Below, in pieces: positions 34,236-42,243 of a DNA stretch of 64,000 bases (position 1 is its first letter; every line of letters begins with the position of its first letter). The stretch covers positions 1 to 64,000 of the forward strand of contig CP066694.1 of the NCBI GenBank assembly GCA_016432545.1. The letters run 5' to 3'. The notes under the pieces are model-generated. The model ran no database searches. It was not told where the DNA came from and saw only the letters and a program-made list of their open reading frames with translations. The translations under genes were made by a program, and so were the position numbers. The DNA is from an archaeon (lineage in GTDB: Archaea > Thermoproteota > Nitrososphaeria > Nitrososphaerales > Gagatemarchaeaceae).

Positions 34236-35993
34236 TCAGACGATTACAGGCTCTTCCCAAGTCCCGAAGATGTCGCGTCCCACCTGGACGATCTCCCCTA
34301 GCGTGGCATATCTCATGACCGCCTCGAGCATGGGGTAGATCGAGTTTGCATCCTCGTTTTCAAAAGCCTTCCCGATTTTCGCGAGCGCCTGCCTTACCCT
34401 GACCTCGTCCCTCTCCTTCTTCACGCCGCGAATCCGCCTGACCTGTCTCTTCTGGGCCCTGAAGTCGATCTTCAGAGTCTTGATTGGCTCTCGCTCCTCG
34501 ACCTCGTACCTGTTGACTCCCACTACGTTGTCCTTTCCGTCCTCTACCCTCCTCGAGAGCCTGTACGAGTTCTCCGCGATCTCCCTCTGTAGGTAGCCCG
34601 ACTTGATCGCCTTGAGGAGCCCGCCCGCCGAGTCAATCCTGTCGAAGTACTTGTAGGCCTCCTCCTCCATCTGTTCCGTGAGCCACTCGACGTAGTAGGA
34701 CCCGCCCAGCGGGTCGATCACGTTGGGGGCCCCGGTCTCCTCGGCGATTACCTGCTGGGTCCTCAGGGCCACCTGGACTGCCTCCTCGGTTGGAAGCGCC
34801 CACGCCTCGTCATAGGAATTCGTGTGGAGCGACTGCGTCCCCCCGAGCACCGCAGCCAGCGCCTCGATGGTTGTCCTGATCACGTTGTTGAGGGGCTGCT
34901 GCCAGGTGAGGGAGGCGCCTGAGGTCTGGGTGTGGAACCTCATCAGGAGGCTTCTCTTGTCCTTCACGCCGTACTTCTCCCGAAGTACAGTGGCCCAGAT
35001 CCTCCTGGCGGCCCTGAACTTCGCTATCTCCTCGAAGAAGTCCATAGTCGAGTTGAAGAAGAAGCTCAGTCGCGGGGCGAACTGCTCGACCTTCAGGCCA
35101 GCCTCGAGCCCCAGCTCGACGTACCCGAACCCGTCCGCGAGCGTGAAGGCCAACTCCTGGACCGCGCTGGACCCGGCCTCCCTGATGTGGTACCCGCTTA
35201 CGCTGATGTAGTTCCACTGAGGCATCTTCTTTGTGCAGAAGACCATGAGGTCCCGCACCAACCTCAGGTGCGCCTCGGGCGGGTAGACCCACTCCTTCTG
35301 CGCGATGTACTCCTTCAGCATGTCAGCCTGCACGGTCCCCCTTAGCTTTTCCATCGGGACCCCCTGCCTCTGAGCCACGCCGGCGTACATGCATGTCAGG
35401 ATCGTCGCAGGCGCGTTGATCGTCATTGACGTGCTCACCTTGTCTAGTGGTATCCCGTCGAAGATGACCTCCATGTCCTTCAACGAAGAAACGTTGACCC
35501 CGCACCTCCCCACCTCGCCGTGGGCCCTCTCATGGTCGCAGTCGTATCCGTAGAGAGTGGGCATGTCGAACGCGATGCTAAGGCCCGTCTCTCCATGTTC
35601 GAGGAGGAGCTTGAGCCGATTGTTGGTGTCCTCCGGCGTCCCGAACCCCGAGAACATCCTCATGGTCCACTGCCTCCCCCTGTACATGTTGGGGTAGACC
35701 CCCCTCAGGTACGGATAGACTCCGGGGAAACCCTGGTCCGCATAGTCGTGGTCCGTGACGTCTCCGGGGGTGTAGAGCGCTTTCACCGGTATGCCGGAGG
35801 CGGTCTGATACTCTTTCTCAGACTCTGGATGTTCCCTGACCCATCGGCCGTGGACAGATTCCTGCCACTGCTTGATCCCCTTCCTGACCTCCTTCATGGC
35901 GGGCCTGTCGTACAGGGAGCCGGCCTTCGCCCTCCTCTCGACGATAGACTTGGCCTTGCGCCTCCAGTAAGCTTCGCGGCCGTTCCTGAGCAT
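34236..35993 (-). CDS. acyl-CoA mutase large subunit, isobutyryl-CoA mutase-like
   Basis: A 585-residue catalytic subunit of a B12-dependent CoA mutase. The TIM barrel shows FDMPTLYGYD, SISGYH-type VSGYHIREAGS (His269), FAPRLSFFF, RFHTQTSG and GTQSLHTNSYDEA. In methylmalonyl-CoA mutase Tyr89 and Arg207 fix the substrate carboxylate. Counting gives Phe114 (RMFSGFG) and Gln232 (YIAQKEW), with the same spacing to the conserved His. Those are the residues of isobutyryl-CoA mutase. Automatic annotation would call this methylmalonyl-CoA mutase; I favour isobutyryl/butyryl-CoA interconversion. Operon: large subunit, B12 subunit, acyl-CoA dehydrogenase; MeaB is divergent. Confidence 0.9.
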   Translation of the reverse strand: MLRNGREAYWRRKAKSIVERRAKAGSLYDRPAMKEVRKGIKQWQESVHGRWVREHPESEKEYQTASGIPVKALYTPGDVTDHDYADQGFPGVYPYLRGVYPNMYRGRQWTMRMFSGFGTPEDTNNRLKLLLEHGETGLSIAFDMPTLYGYDCDHERAHGEVGRCGVNVSSLKDMEVIFDGIPLDKVSTSMTINAPATILTCMYAGVAQRQGVPMEKLRGTVQADMLKEYIAQKEWVYPPEAHLRLVRDLMVFCTKKMPQWNYISVSGYHIREAGSSAVQELAFTLADGFGYVELGLEAGLKVEQFAPRLSFFFNSTMDFFEEIAKFRAARRIWATVLREKYGVKDKRSLLMRFHTQTSGASLTWQQPLNNVIRTTIEALAAVLGGTQSLHTNSYDEAWALPTEEAVQVALRTQQVIAEETGAPNVIDPLGGSYYVEWLTEQMEEEAYKYFDRIDSAGGLLKAIKSGYLQREIAENSYRLSRRVEDGKDNVVGVNRYEVEEREPIKTLKIDFRAQKRQVRRIRGVKKERDEVRVRQALAKIGKAFENEDANSIYPMLEAVMRYATLGEIVQVGRDIFGTWEEPVIV

Positions 35994-36075
35994 GCCGATG
36001 CGCTTGAGGACGGCCCTGTCATAAAGGATTCATCGAACCGATAAAAATGGCGGACATGGAAGGTGCACTTCGCAC

Positions 36076-36987
36076 TTGGCATCGGCTTCGCTCGCATCTC
36101 GGGTAAAGAAGGGGGACCGCAGGGCCCTAGCAAAGGCGATCACCCTGGTCGAGAACGGGGGGCGCGGCTCTTCCGAGCTGTTGGACTCGATCGGAAGGAC
36201 GGGCAAGGCGTTCGTAGTCGGGATAACCGGGCCGCCCGGTACCGGCAAGAGCGCCCTCGTCGACCGCCTGGTCACCGCCTACAGGCGCAAGGGGCTCAGG
36301 GTCGGCGTCGTCGCAGTAGACCCCACGAGCCCGATCACAGGTGGAGCCCTGCTCGGAGACCGGGTCCGCATGACGAGACACGCGGGCGACAGAGGGGTCT
36401 TCATCAGGAGCATGGCCTCGCGAGGCTGGCCTGGGGGCCTTTCCACGGGGACCTCCCTTGTCATACAGCTCCTCGACGCGTCCGGCTTCGACGTCGTGCT
36501 CGTCGAGACCGTCGGCATAGGCCAGTCAGACATCGAGGTGGTCGGGGTCTCGCATGCGGTCCTTGTCGTCCTCATGCCGGGCCTGGGCGACGACGTGCAG
36601 GCCTCCAAGGCAGGCCTGATGGAAGTGGGCGACGTCTACGTTGTAAACAAGTCCGACCTCGAGGGGGCGGATGCCATGGTGGTGAACCTCCTCGGGCTCG
36701 TCCGCGGTCTTAGGACTCGCAGCCCGGCAGTGGTCAAGGTCAGTGCCCTGAAGGGTGAAGGTCTGGACAAGCTTGAGGCTGCACTCGAGCGACTGAGGGA
36801 GCGGGTCGCATCCGGGGACCGCGACATGCTACTGAGGAGCATCAGAGGGATGATCGTCGAGACTGCCAGGGGACGGCTCGTGGACGCCTATGGGCGCTTC
36901 GACGAATCGAAGGTCCAGGCCCTCTCGAGGAAGGTCCTCTCCGGGGAGCTGACGGTGTCGAAGGCTGCCGCCAGGCTTCTACCCTAG
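36076..36987 (+). CDS. meaB: MeaB/ArgK G3E-family GTPase, mutase chaperone
   Basis: A 303-residue GTPase that protects and reactivates B12-dependent acyl-CoA mutases. Walker A is GITGPPGTGKSALVDRL; the switch region VAVDPTSPITGGALLGDRVR and VETVGIGQSD are diagnostic of MeaB/ArgK; the base-specificity motif is NKSD. It starts at TTG 36076, divergent from the mutase operon with 82 nt between starts, which fits partnership with that mutase. TATA-like ATAAAAAT lies near 36041. Confidence 0.92.
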   Translation: MASASLASRVKKGDRRALAKAITLVENGGRGSSELLDSIGRTGKAFVVGITGPPGTGKSALVDRLVTAYRRKGLRVGVVAVDPTSPITGGALLGDRVRMTRHAGDRGVFIRSMASRGWPGGLSTGTSLVIQLLDASGFDVVLVETVGIGQSDIEVVGVSHAVLVVLMPGLGDDVQASKAGLMEVGDVYVVNKSDLEGADAMVVNLLGLVRGLRTRSPAVVKVSALKGEGLDKLEAALERLRERVASGDRDMLLRSIRGMIVETARGRLVDAYGRFDESKVQALSRKVLSGELTVSKAAARLLP

Positions 36988-36989
36988 GG

Positions 36990-38102
36990 CTACCTCTCAG
37001 CGAGGGGCACATACTTCAGGTCGGAGCGTCCCACGTAGGTCGCATCGGGCCTGATCAGCTTGTTCTCCGTGACCTGCTCCGAGTAGTGCGCCATCCATCC
37101 AAAAGCCCTGCTCGCCGCGAAGATCGGGGTGTAGAGGGGGATCTCGATCCCCAACAGGTAGAAGATCGGTGCCGCATAGTAGTCCAAGTTGGGGGGGATC
37201 TGCTTCCTCGCCCACATCTCCCTCTCGACCTCGTCGCAGAGCCTGTACAGAGTGTCGTCCCCTCCCCTCCTCTTGAGAATCTCCAGAAGGTAGTCCTTGC
37301 ACAGTCGCGCCCTGGGGTCGAACTTCTTGTAGACCCTGTGCCCGAAGCCGATGACCTTCCTTCCTTCCCTGAAGGACTTCTCTATGAACGCCGCAGCCCT
37401 CTCTGGCGAACCGATTTCAAGCAGCGTCTGCATCGCCACCTCGTTCGCGCCGCCATGGAGAGGACCCTTCAGCGCTGCGAGGCCCGCGGAGGCAGCTGCA
37501 TACGGGTCGGCGAGGGTCGAAGCAACCACCCTTACCGTGAACGAGGAGGCGTTCAGGTCGTGCTCCATGTAGAAGATCAGCACCCTCTCGAAGGTCCACC
37601 TCTCATACTCGGTCGCCTCCTTTTTCGTCAGCATCTGCAGCAGGTTGTCCGAGTATCTCAGTCCTTCCGTGGGCCCTCGCACATCCTCGCCTCGCGGGAC
37701 CCTGTAGCAGTTGGCGGCGAGGACCGCCATCTTTGATTCTATGGAAGCCTGCTGAGCTTCGACCCCCGAGGCCCTGTCCAGACTGCCGAGTGCGGAGACC
37801 GAGGTCCTGAGGGCGTCGATCGGGTGGGCCTCGGGTCCAAGCTCTCTCATTATCTTGAAGACCTTTTCAGGGACCTTCATCCCCGAGGTCAGCCCTGTCG
37901 TGAAGGCGCTCAGCTCGTCCTTCTTTGGAAGCCTTCCCTTCAGGATAAGGTACGCCGTCTCTTCAAAACCGGCGTTGCCTGCGATCTCACTGATGGGATA
38001 CCCGCGGTAGACGAGGGCCCCGTCCGCATCCGACTTTGCAATCGCAGTCTCAGTAACTGAGACTCCAGCCAGCCCTCTCGGCACCTTGAGCTGCCCGGGC
38101 AC
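36990..38102 (-). CDS. citrate / 2-methylcitrate synthase
   Basis: A 370-residue synthase of the short archaeal/bacterial type. The N-terminus (KVPRGLAGVSVTETAI) and YRGYPISE match the citrate and 2-methylcitrate synthase group; catalytic motifs are LHGGANE, and GFGHRVYKKFDPRA with the His, plus the downstream Arg. GTG 38102 shares one base with the stop of the upstream gene (TAGTG), so translation is coupled. Its pairing with a methylisocitrate lyase suggests propionyl-CoA as a substrate, although archaeal enzymes often use acetyl-CoA too. The upstream open frame to 38636 is a shadow. Confidence 0.9.
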   Translation of the reverse strand: MPGQLKVPRGLAGVSVTETAIAKSDADGALVYRGYPISEIAGNAGFEETAYLILKGRLPKKDELSAFTTGLTSGMKVPEKVFKIMRELGPEAHPIDALRTSVSALGSLDRASGVEAQQASIESKMAVLAANCYRVPRGEDVRGPTEGLRYSDNLLQMLTKKEATEYERWTFERVLIFYMEHDLNASSFTVRVVASTLADPYAAASAGLAALKGPLHGGANEVAMQTLLEIGSPERAAAFIEKSFREGRKVIGFGHRVYKKFDPRARLCKDYLLEILKRRGGDDTLYRLCDEVEREMWARKQIPPNLDYYAAPIFYLLGIEIPLYTPIFAASRAFGWMAHYSEQVTENKLIRPDATYVGRSDLKYVPLAER

Positions 38103-38986
38103 TAACTCCCACCGTGAACTTTCTTGGCTGCGTCCATCGTCTTCTTGTCCGCCTCTTGATACCGGTAGTAATCGATCAGCTCGTAGAACTCCTCCCGCGT
38201 CATGAGCCACCCCAACATCGGCTTCTGAGTCCCGCCCGCCTTCAGGCCCTCGAAGACCTTCTCCACAGCCTTCATCGCGGCTCTGAACGCGGTGACCGGG
38301 AAGAGCACCATGTTGTAGCCGAGTCCCTGGAACTGCGCAGCTGTCATGTAGGGGGTCTTTCCGAACTCTGTCATGTTCGCGACCAGGGGCGCATTTACCT
38401 TCCTCCTGAACTCTGAGAATTCGGCCTCGCTTTCGAGGGCCTCGGGGAAGATCGCGTCTGCGCCCGCCTTCTCGTAGAGAAGCGCCCTCTCCACAGCGCC
38501 GTCGATTCCTTCCACGGCCCTGGCGTCCGTCCTCGCCACGACGAGGAGCTCCTTCCCGGCCTCCTCCTTGGCGGCGATCACCTTCTTGACCATCTCGTCC
38601 GCCTGAACGAGCTCCTTGCCGTCGAGGTGGCCGCATCTCTTGGGAAGCACCTGGTCCTCGATTTGCATCCCGGCGGCTCCTGCAGCCTTGAGTTCGAAGG
38701 CCGTCCTGCCCACGTTTAGGGCCTCGCCGAAGCCCGTGTCCGCGTCGACCAAGAGAGGGATCTTGACCTTGGAAGTGATTTCACGCGTAGCTCTGGCGAC
38801 CTCCGAGAGCGTCGTGATCCCCAGGTCAGGGAGCCCAAGGAGTCCGGAAAAGCCCGCCCCTGAGAAGTAGGCTGCTTCGAATCCTGCCTTCTCCGCCAGC
38901 CTCGCCACCGACGGGCTGAAGACCCCTGGGGCGACGACGATCTTTTCTCCTTCGAGTAGCCTCTTCAGGTTCTCGGCGGGCGACAT
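38102..38986 (-). CDS. prpB: methylisocitrate lyase (PrpB-like)
   Basis: A 294-residue member of the isocitrate lyase/PEP mutase superfamily. Diagnostic segments are YFSGAGFSGLLGLPDLG, VDADTGFGEALNV (metal binding), and the catalytic loop LPKRCGH, whose KRCGH form is typical of 2-methylisocitrate lyase; classical isocitrate lyases have KKCGH and are much longer. It would cleave 2-methylisocitrate to pyruvate and succinate. No PrpD is in the window. ATG 38986 preferred over TTG 38995; the TATA-like box is at 39021-39030. Confidence 0.88.
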   Translation of the reverse strand: MSPAENLKRLLEGEKIVVAPGVFSPSVARLAEKAGFEAAYFSGAGFSGLLGLPDLGITTLSEVARATREITSKVKIPLLVDADTGFGEALNVGRTAFELKAAGAAGMQIEDQVLPKRCGHLDGKELVQADEMVKKVIAAKEEAGKELLVVARTDARAVEGIDGAVERALLYEKAGADAIFPEALESEAEFSEFRRKVNAPLVANMTEFGKTPYMTAAQFQGLGYNMVLFPVTAFRAAMKAVEKVFEGLKAGGTQKPMLGWLMTREEFYELIDYYRYQEADKKTMDAAKKVHGGS

Positions 38987-39020
38987 GGTTCCCAATTCGA
39001 ATTGCCGGGCCTTCGCTTCT

Positions 39021-39030
39021 GTTTTATCTG
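39021..39030 (-). promoter_or_regulatory. TATA-like box for prpB-citrate synthase
   Basis: Minus-strand CAGATAAAAC about 30-40 nt before the prpB start. Confidence 0.4.
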
Positions 39031-39063
39031 TATTCCCGTCCTCCGCCTCTCGACCTCACGCCA

Positions 39064-39074
39064 CGATTAAATCG
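39064..39074 (+). promoter_or_regulatory. TATA-like box for the alpha/beta hydrolase
   Basis: CGATTAAATCG centred 27 nt before TTG 39096; it decides the start of that gene against the longer open frame. Confidence 0.5.
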
Positions 39075-39095
39075 GGACCTGACGACGAAGGGGCG

Positions 39096-39827
39096 TTGCT
39101 GGACCACTTCGTCCACCAGGCTCCTGCGAACTGCGTGTTGATTCACGGCGCAGGAGGGACCAACCTCATCTGGCGCGGGGCGGTGCGCGAGCTCGCGGGG
39201 ACCGGTCGAGCGTTCGCAGTCAACCTCCCCGGGCACCCGTCTGGTGACATCACCTGCAAGACCGTGCACGAATACGCGGCCTCGGTTGGCGGGTTCATCG
39301 CCGAGATCGGAGTGGAGAGACCCGTCGTGTGCGGCCACTCGATGGGTAGTGCCATCGCCCTCCAGTTGGCGATCGACCACCCGGAGAGTGTGGGCGGCCT
39401 GATTCTCGTCGGCGCTGGCGCGAAATTGGGGGTCGACCCGAAGATAGTCGAGGGCCTCAGGACTGCCCCGATGAAGACAATCGAAGAGACGATTACCCCA
39501 ATGAGCTACTTCAAGATCGACGTGGGCCTCGGAAGGGAAGCTCGGGCCGCCCTTTCCTTCTCGAACCTGCCCGTCTTCCTCAACGACTACCTCGCGTGCG
39601 ACGGGTTCGATGTCAGGAGACAACTTCCTTCGATTGGCGCCCGAACGCTCGTCGTCTGCGGCGAGGACGACAGGATGACCCCGCCGAAGTGGTCGGAGTT
39701 CCTCGCGAAGAATATGCAGGCCGCCTCTTTGGAGCTCGTCCAGGGCGCCGGTCACATGCTACCGCTGGAGAAGCCTGCCGTGACCGGGAAGATCCTCCAG
39801 GACTTTCTTCTGAAGCTCAGTCGGTGA
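39096..39827 (+). CDS. alpha/beta hydrolase
   Basis: A 243-residue hydrolase. The oxyanion region is VLIHGAGGTNLIW, the nucleophile elbow is GHSMGS, the acid is in VCGEDDRMTP, and the catalytic His is in GAGHMLPLE. TTG 39096 is chosen because a TATA-like box lies 27 nt upstream; the longer frame to 38985 overlaps the divergent prpB start and is not protein-like. The substrate is unknown: esterases, C-C hydrolases and thioesterases all look like this. Its last 11 nt overlap convergently with the GPN GTPase gene. Confidence 0.85.
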   Translation: MLDHFVHQAPANCVLIHGAGGTNLIWRGAVRELAGTGRAFAVNLPGHPSGDITCKTVHEYAASVGGFIAEIGVERPVVCGHSMGSAIALQLAIDHPESVGGLILVGAGAKLGVDPKIVEGLRTAPMKTIEETITPMSYFKIDVGLGREARAALSFSNLPVFLNDYLACDGFDVRRQLPSIGARTLVVCGEDDRMTPPKWSEFLAKNMQAASLELVQGAGHMLPLEKPAVTGKILQDFLLKLSR

Positions 39828-40575
39828 GTTCTTCCCCGCCCCGCCCGATCCTGGCCAGTTCCCCGACCAGAGCGATGAGCCCCTCCTGGGTCACCGAGGA
39901 CACCGGGTATAGGTCCGCTCCGAAGGAGAGCCTCTTCATCCCTCTGAAGAGCTCGGAGTAGAGGCTGTACTGCTCGCTGTCCTTGGTCGCCGCAAGCGCG
40001 TCCTCGAAGACCTTCGCGTCCCGGCTCCACTCGATTATCCTCTTGACGCTTTCCTTCGCGATGTCTCTCTTCGTAAGCACCGTCAGCCTCGGGACCTTGA
40101 GCCTCAGCCCGACGGACGCGGAGAGCAGCGCGAGAGAGAGGAAGTTGGTGGGCGTGGTCGCTAGGAGCGGGTCGATGAGGAAGAGAAGGGCCTTCGACTC
40201 GGCCGCCATCTCCTTCACAATGAATTCCCCGCTCTCCCTGAACGCGAAGAGCTCTGTCTGACCGGGCGTGTCGACGACCACGTACTCGGGCTTGAAAGCG
40301 TCAATCTCTTCCTGGATGGCCGCAAGCTTGGTCGCGACCAGGTCGGCAGAGAGTATCAGGGCCCCGTTGGGTCCCAGCTCGTAATCCTCCATGACCTGCC
40401 TAAGGTCTATGGTGTCCCTGATGTCGATATCAGGCTCGTAAGGGAGGTTCAGGACTCCGGGGTCGAGGTTGAGCGCAATGGCGTCCTCCCCCCGGCCCAC
40501 ATACCAACTCTTCAGGGCGCCCGTCAGGAGCGACTTCCCGGACCCCGCCGTTCCCGCGATGAAGATCAGGTCCAC
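39817..40575 (-). CDS. GPN-loop GTPase
   Basis: A 252-residue homodimeric GTPase of the archaeal GPN family. Walker A is GTAGSGKS, the GPN loop is LGPNGALI, the G3 region is VVVDTPGQTELF, and the specificity motif is TKRD. Eukaryotic relatives (Npa3/GPN1-3) act in RNA polymerase II assembly and import; the archaeal role is likely RNA polymerase or ribosome assembly. It starts 5 nt after the CinA-like gene and is co-transcribed with it. Confidence 0.92.
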   Translation of the reverse strand: MDLIFIAGTAGSGKSLLTGALKSWYVGRGEDAIALNLDPGVLNLPYEPDIDIRDTIDLRQVMEDYELGPNGALILSADLVATKLAAIQEEIDAFKPEYVVVDTPGQTELFAFRESGEFIVKEMAAESKALLFLIDPLLATTPTNFLSLALLSASVGLRLKVPRLTVLTKRDIAKESVKRIIEWSRDAKVFEDALAATKDSEQYSLYSELFRGMKRLSFGADLYPVSSVTQEGLIALVGELARIGRGGEELTD

Positions 40576-40580
40576 GAGCC

Positions 40581-41393
40581 CTACAACCTCGCCTTCACGG
40601 GCCTGGCCCTTCCTCCTGCTCTGCGGACGGCACGGACGATCTCCATGACCACGGCCTCCACCTCGGACCTCGAAGCGACGGCGTCGTCCGAAACAACAGC
40701 GACGTCGAGCTCGATCATCGAAAGCCCTCCCTCGATGCCCCTCGGGTGGGACTTGATGTAGGTACCGGGGCGCGCTTTGAGCTGCCTTTCTATCACCGGC
40801 GCCAGGGCGGACTCCATCACTCCTTCCAGCTTGAGAGTTGCCGCATGACGATAAACCCTGCCGAACGCCTTCTTCAGCTCGGGCTCGACGCTCCTCCTGA
40901 ACATGCGGCGCATCTCGAGCGGGACCCCCGGGAGGCAGAAGATGACGGCCCTTCCAGACACCACCCTGACTCCAGGGGCCGTCCCCGTCTCGTTTTCAAG
41001 AGGTTCGGAGCCCTCCGGCAAGAGCGCCATCTTCCTCCTTGCGGCCGTCATCGGGACGCGGCCCAGACCCGCGCCCTCATAGTGGCCAGCGATCATAGCC
41101 ATGGCCCTCGGGTTGGTGCGAAGTCCGAAGCCGAGCCCGGCGGCAACTCCTCTCAGGGTCATGTCGTCAGGGGTGGGCCCGAGTCCTCCGACCACGATTG
41201 CAAAGTCCGTCCTCCTTTCCATGCTCTCTCGCAGCGCCCCAACGATCTCGCCGAGCTCGTCGTCGACTGTGGAAGTCCTGCTCAACTTGGCCCCAAGGGT
41301 CGCGAGCCTCCTTCCGACCCAGTTGGAGTTCGTGTCAAGCGTCCGCCCGATGAGAAGCTCTCTCCCCACTGCAAGCATCTCCACCCTGACCAA
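40581..41393 (-). CDS. CinA-like molybdopterin-binding-domain protein
   Basis: A 270-residue protein of the MoaB/CinA N-terminal domain family: VGRELLIGRTLDTNSNWVGR, DFAIVVGGLGPTPDDMT, and FCLPGVPLEMRRMF are typical. It lacks the C-terminal amidase (PncC) domain of bacterial CinA, so NMN deamidase activity is not expected; an ADP-ribose or nucleotide hydrolase role has been proposed for relatives. It starts near TTG 41393, in operon with the GPN GTPase. Confidence 0.85.
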   Translation of the reverse strand: MVRVEMLAVGRELLIGRTLDTNSNWVGRRLATLGAKLSRTSTVDDELGEIVGALRESMERRTDFAIVVGGLGPTPDDMTLRGVAAGLGFGLRTNPRAMAMIAGHYEGAGLGRVPMTAARRKMALLPEGSEPLENETGTAPGVRVVSGRAVIFCLPGVPLEMRRMFRRSVEPELKKAFGRVYRHAATLKLEGVMESALAPVIERQLKARPGTYIKSHPRGIEGGLSMIELDVAVVSDDAVASRSEVEAVVMEIVRAVRRAGGRARPVKARL

Positions 41394-41415
41394 CCCGCAC
41401 CTCGTCTCTCCTCAG

Positions 41416-41425
41416 GCTTAAAACG
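41416..41425 (+). promoter_or_regulatory. TATA-like box for the NUDIX gene
   Basis: GCTTAAAACG centred 27 nt before GTG 41447. Confidence 0.5.
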
Positions 41426-41446
41426 ACTCCAGGGCCCTCGAAGCTC

Positions 41447-41899
41447 GTGAAGGTAAGGAGGGTCTATCCATCCGCACCGCTCGTCGGAGCCGGAGCGGTC
41501 GTGTACCGGGGAAAGAAGGTCCTTCTGCTCCGCAGGAGGTTCCCCCCGAACGAGGGGAAGTGGGCGTTGCCTGGAGGACTTGTGGAGCTGGGCGAAGGCG
41601 TCGAACAGGCGGTCCTGCGAGAGGTCGAGGAAGAGACGGGCCTCCGGGTGAAGCTCGAACGACTCCTAGGCGTCTCGACGGACATCCACCTCGACGGTGC
41701 CTCCAGGCCAAGGTACCACTACATCCTTGTCGACTATGTAGCTAGGGCTCTCGGGACGCGCATCGAGCCGAACGGCGAGTCCTCGGATTCGGGGTGGTTC
41801 TCAAGAGCTGAAGTGAAGAAGCTCAGCATGACCAAGGGGACGAGAAAGGCCTTGGAGCGGTTCTTCTCGGGTCCACGAACTGCACCCTGGGCCAGGTAA
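41447..41899 (+). CDS. NUDIX hydrolase
   Basis: A 150-residue NUDIX enzyme. The Nudix box is complete: GGLVELGEG then AVLREVEEETGL, with the REVEEE metal-binding glutamates. Flanking LPGG and YHYILVDYVA are consistent with an ADP-ribose or nucleoside-diphosphate-derivative hydrolase (the WALPGG version is common in ADP-ribose pyrophosphatases). It starts at GTG 41447 with a TATA-like box 27 nt upstream. Confidence 0.9.
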   Translation: MKVRRVYPSAPLVGAGAVVYRGKKVLLLRRRFPPNEGKWALPGGLVELGEGVEQAVLREVEEETGLRVKLERLLGVSTDIHLDGASRPRYHYILVDYVARALGTRIEPNGESSDSGWFSRAEVKKLSMTKGTRKALERFFSGPRTAPWAR

Positions 41900-41907
41900 G
41901 GGAAGCT

Positions 41908-42138
41908 CTACTTGTCCTTGTTTCCGCTCAGCCACCACTCAAGGTAGTCCGATTGCTGCCTGGCTCTCTTCCTTCTCTCATCGTCGACCGGAGCCTTGGC
42001 CTTGTACCTTGCGTCAGAGAGCTGGTCCCTCGTGAGGAAGGCGCCGCAGTTCTTGCAGCCGAATCTCTTTGTGGGGATGTCGTACATCATTATCCCGACA
42101 TTGCACTCGGGGCAGATCTGGTCCACGATTCGGAACAC
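41908..42138 (-). CDS. small zinc-ribbon protein
   Basis: A 76-residue protein with a four-cysteine zinc ribbon, CPEC near residue 9 and CKNC near residue 28, followed by a charged helical tail (DDERRKRARQQSDYLEWWLSG). Such ribbons bind nucleic acids or act as basal transcription or translation accessories. The start is GTG 42138. It is convergent with the NUDIX gene and divergent from the PRPP synthase gene. Confidence 0.75.
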   Translation of the reverse strand: MFRIVDQICPECNVGIMMYDIPTKRFGCKNCGAFLTRDQLSDARYKAKAPVDDERRKRARQQSDYLEWWLSGNKDK

Positions 42139-42243
42139 GCTAACTCCGACGTATCCTTAACTTTTCTCCTAGAACCTTCGCGACCGGCGTTTCCGAGCGT
42201 AATCCGTTAAATATGGATGAGAGAGGGCAAAACAAGGAGCGAA

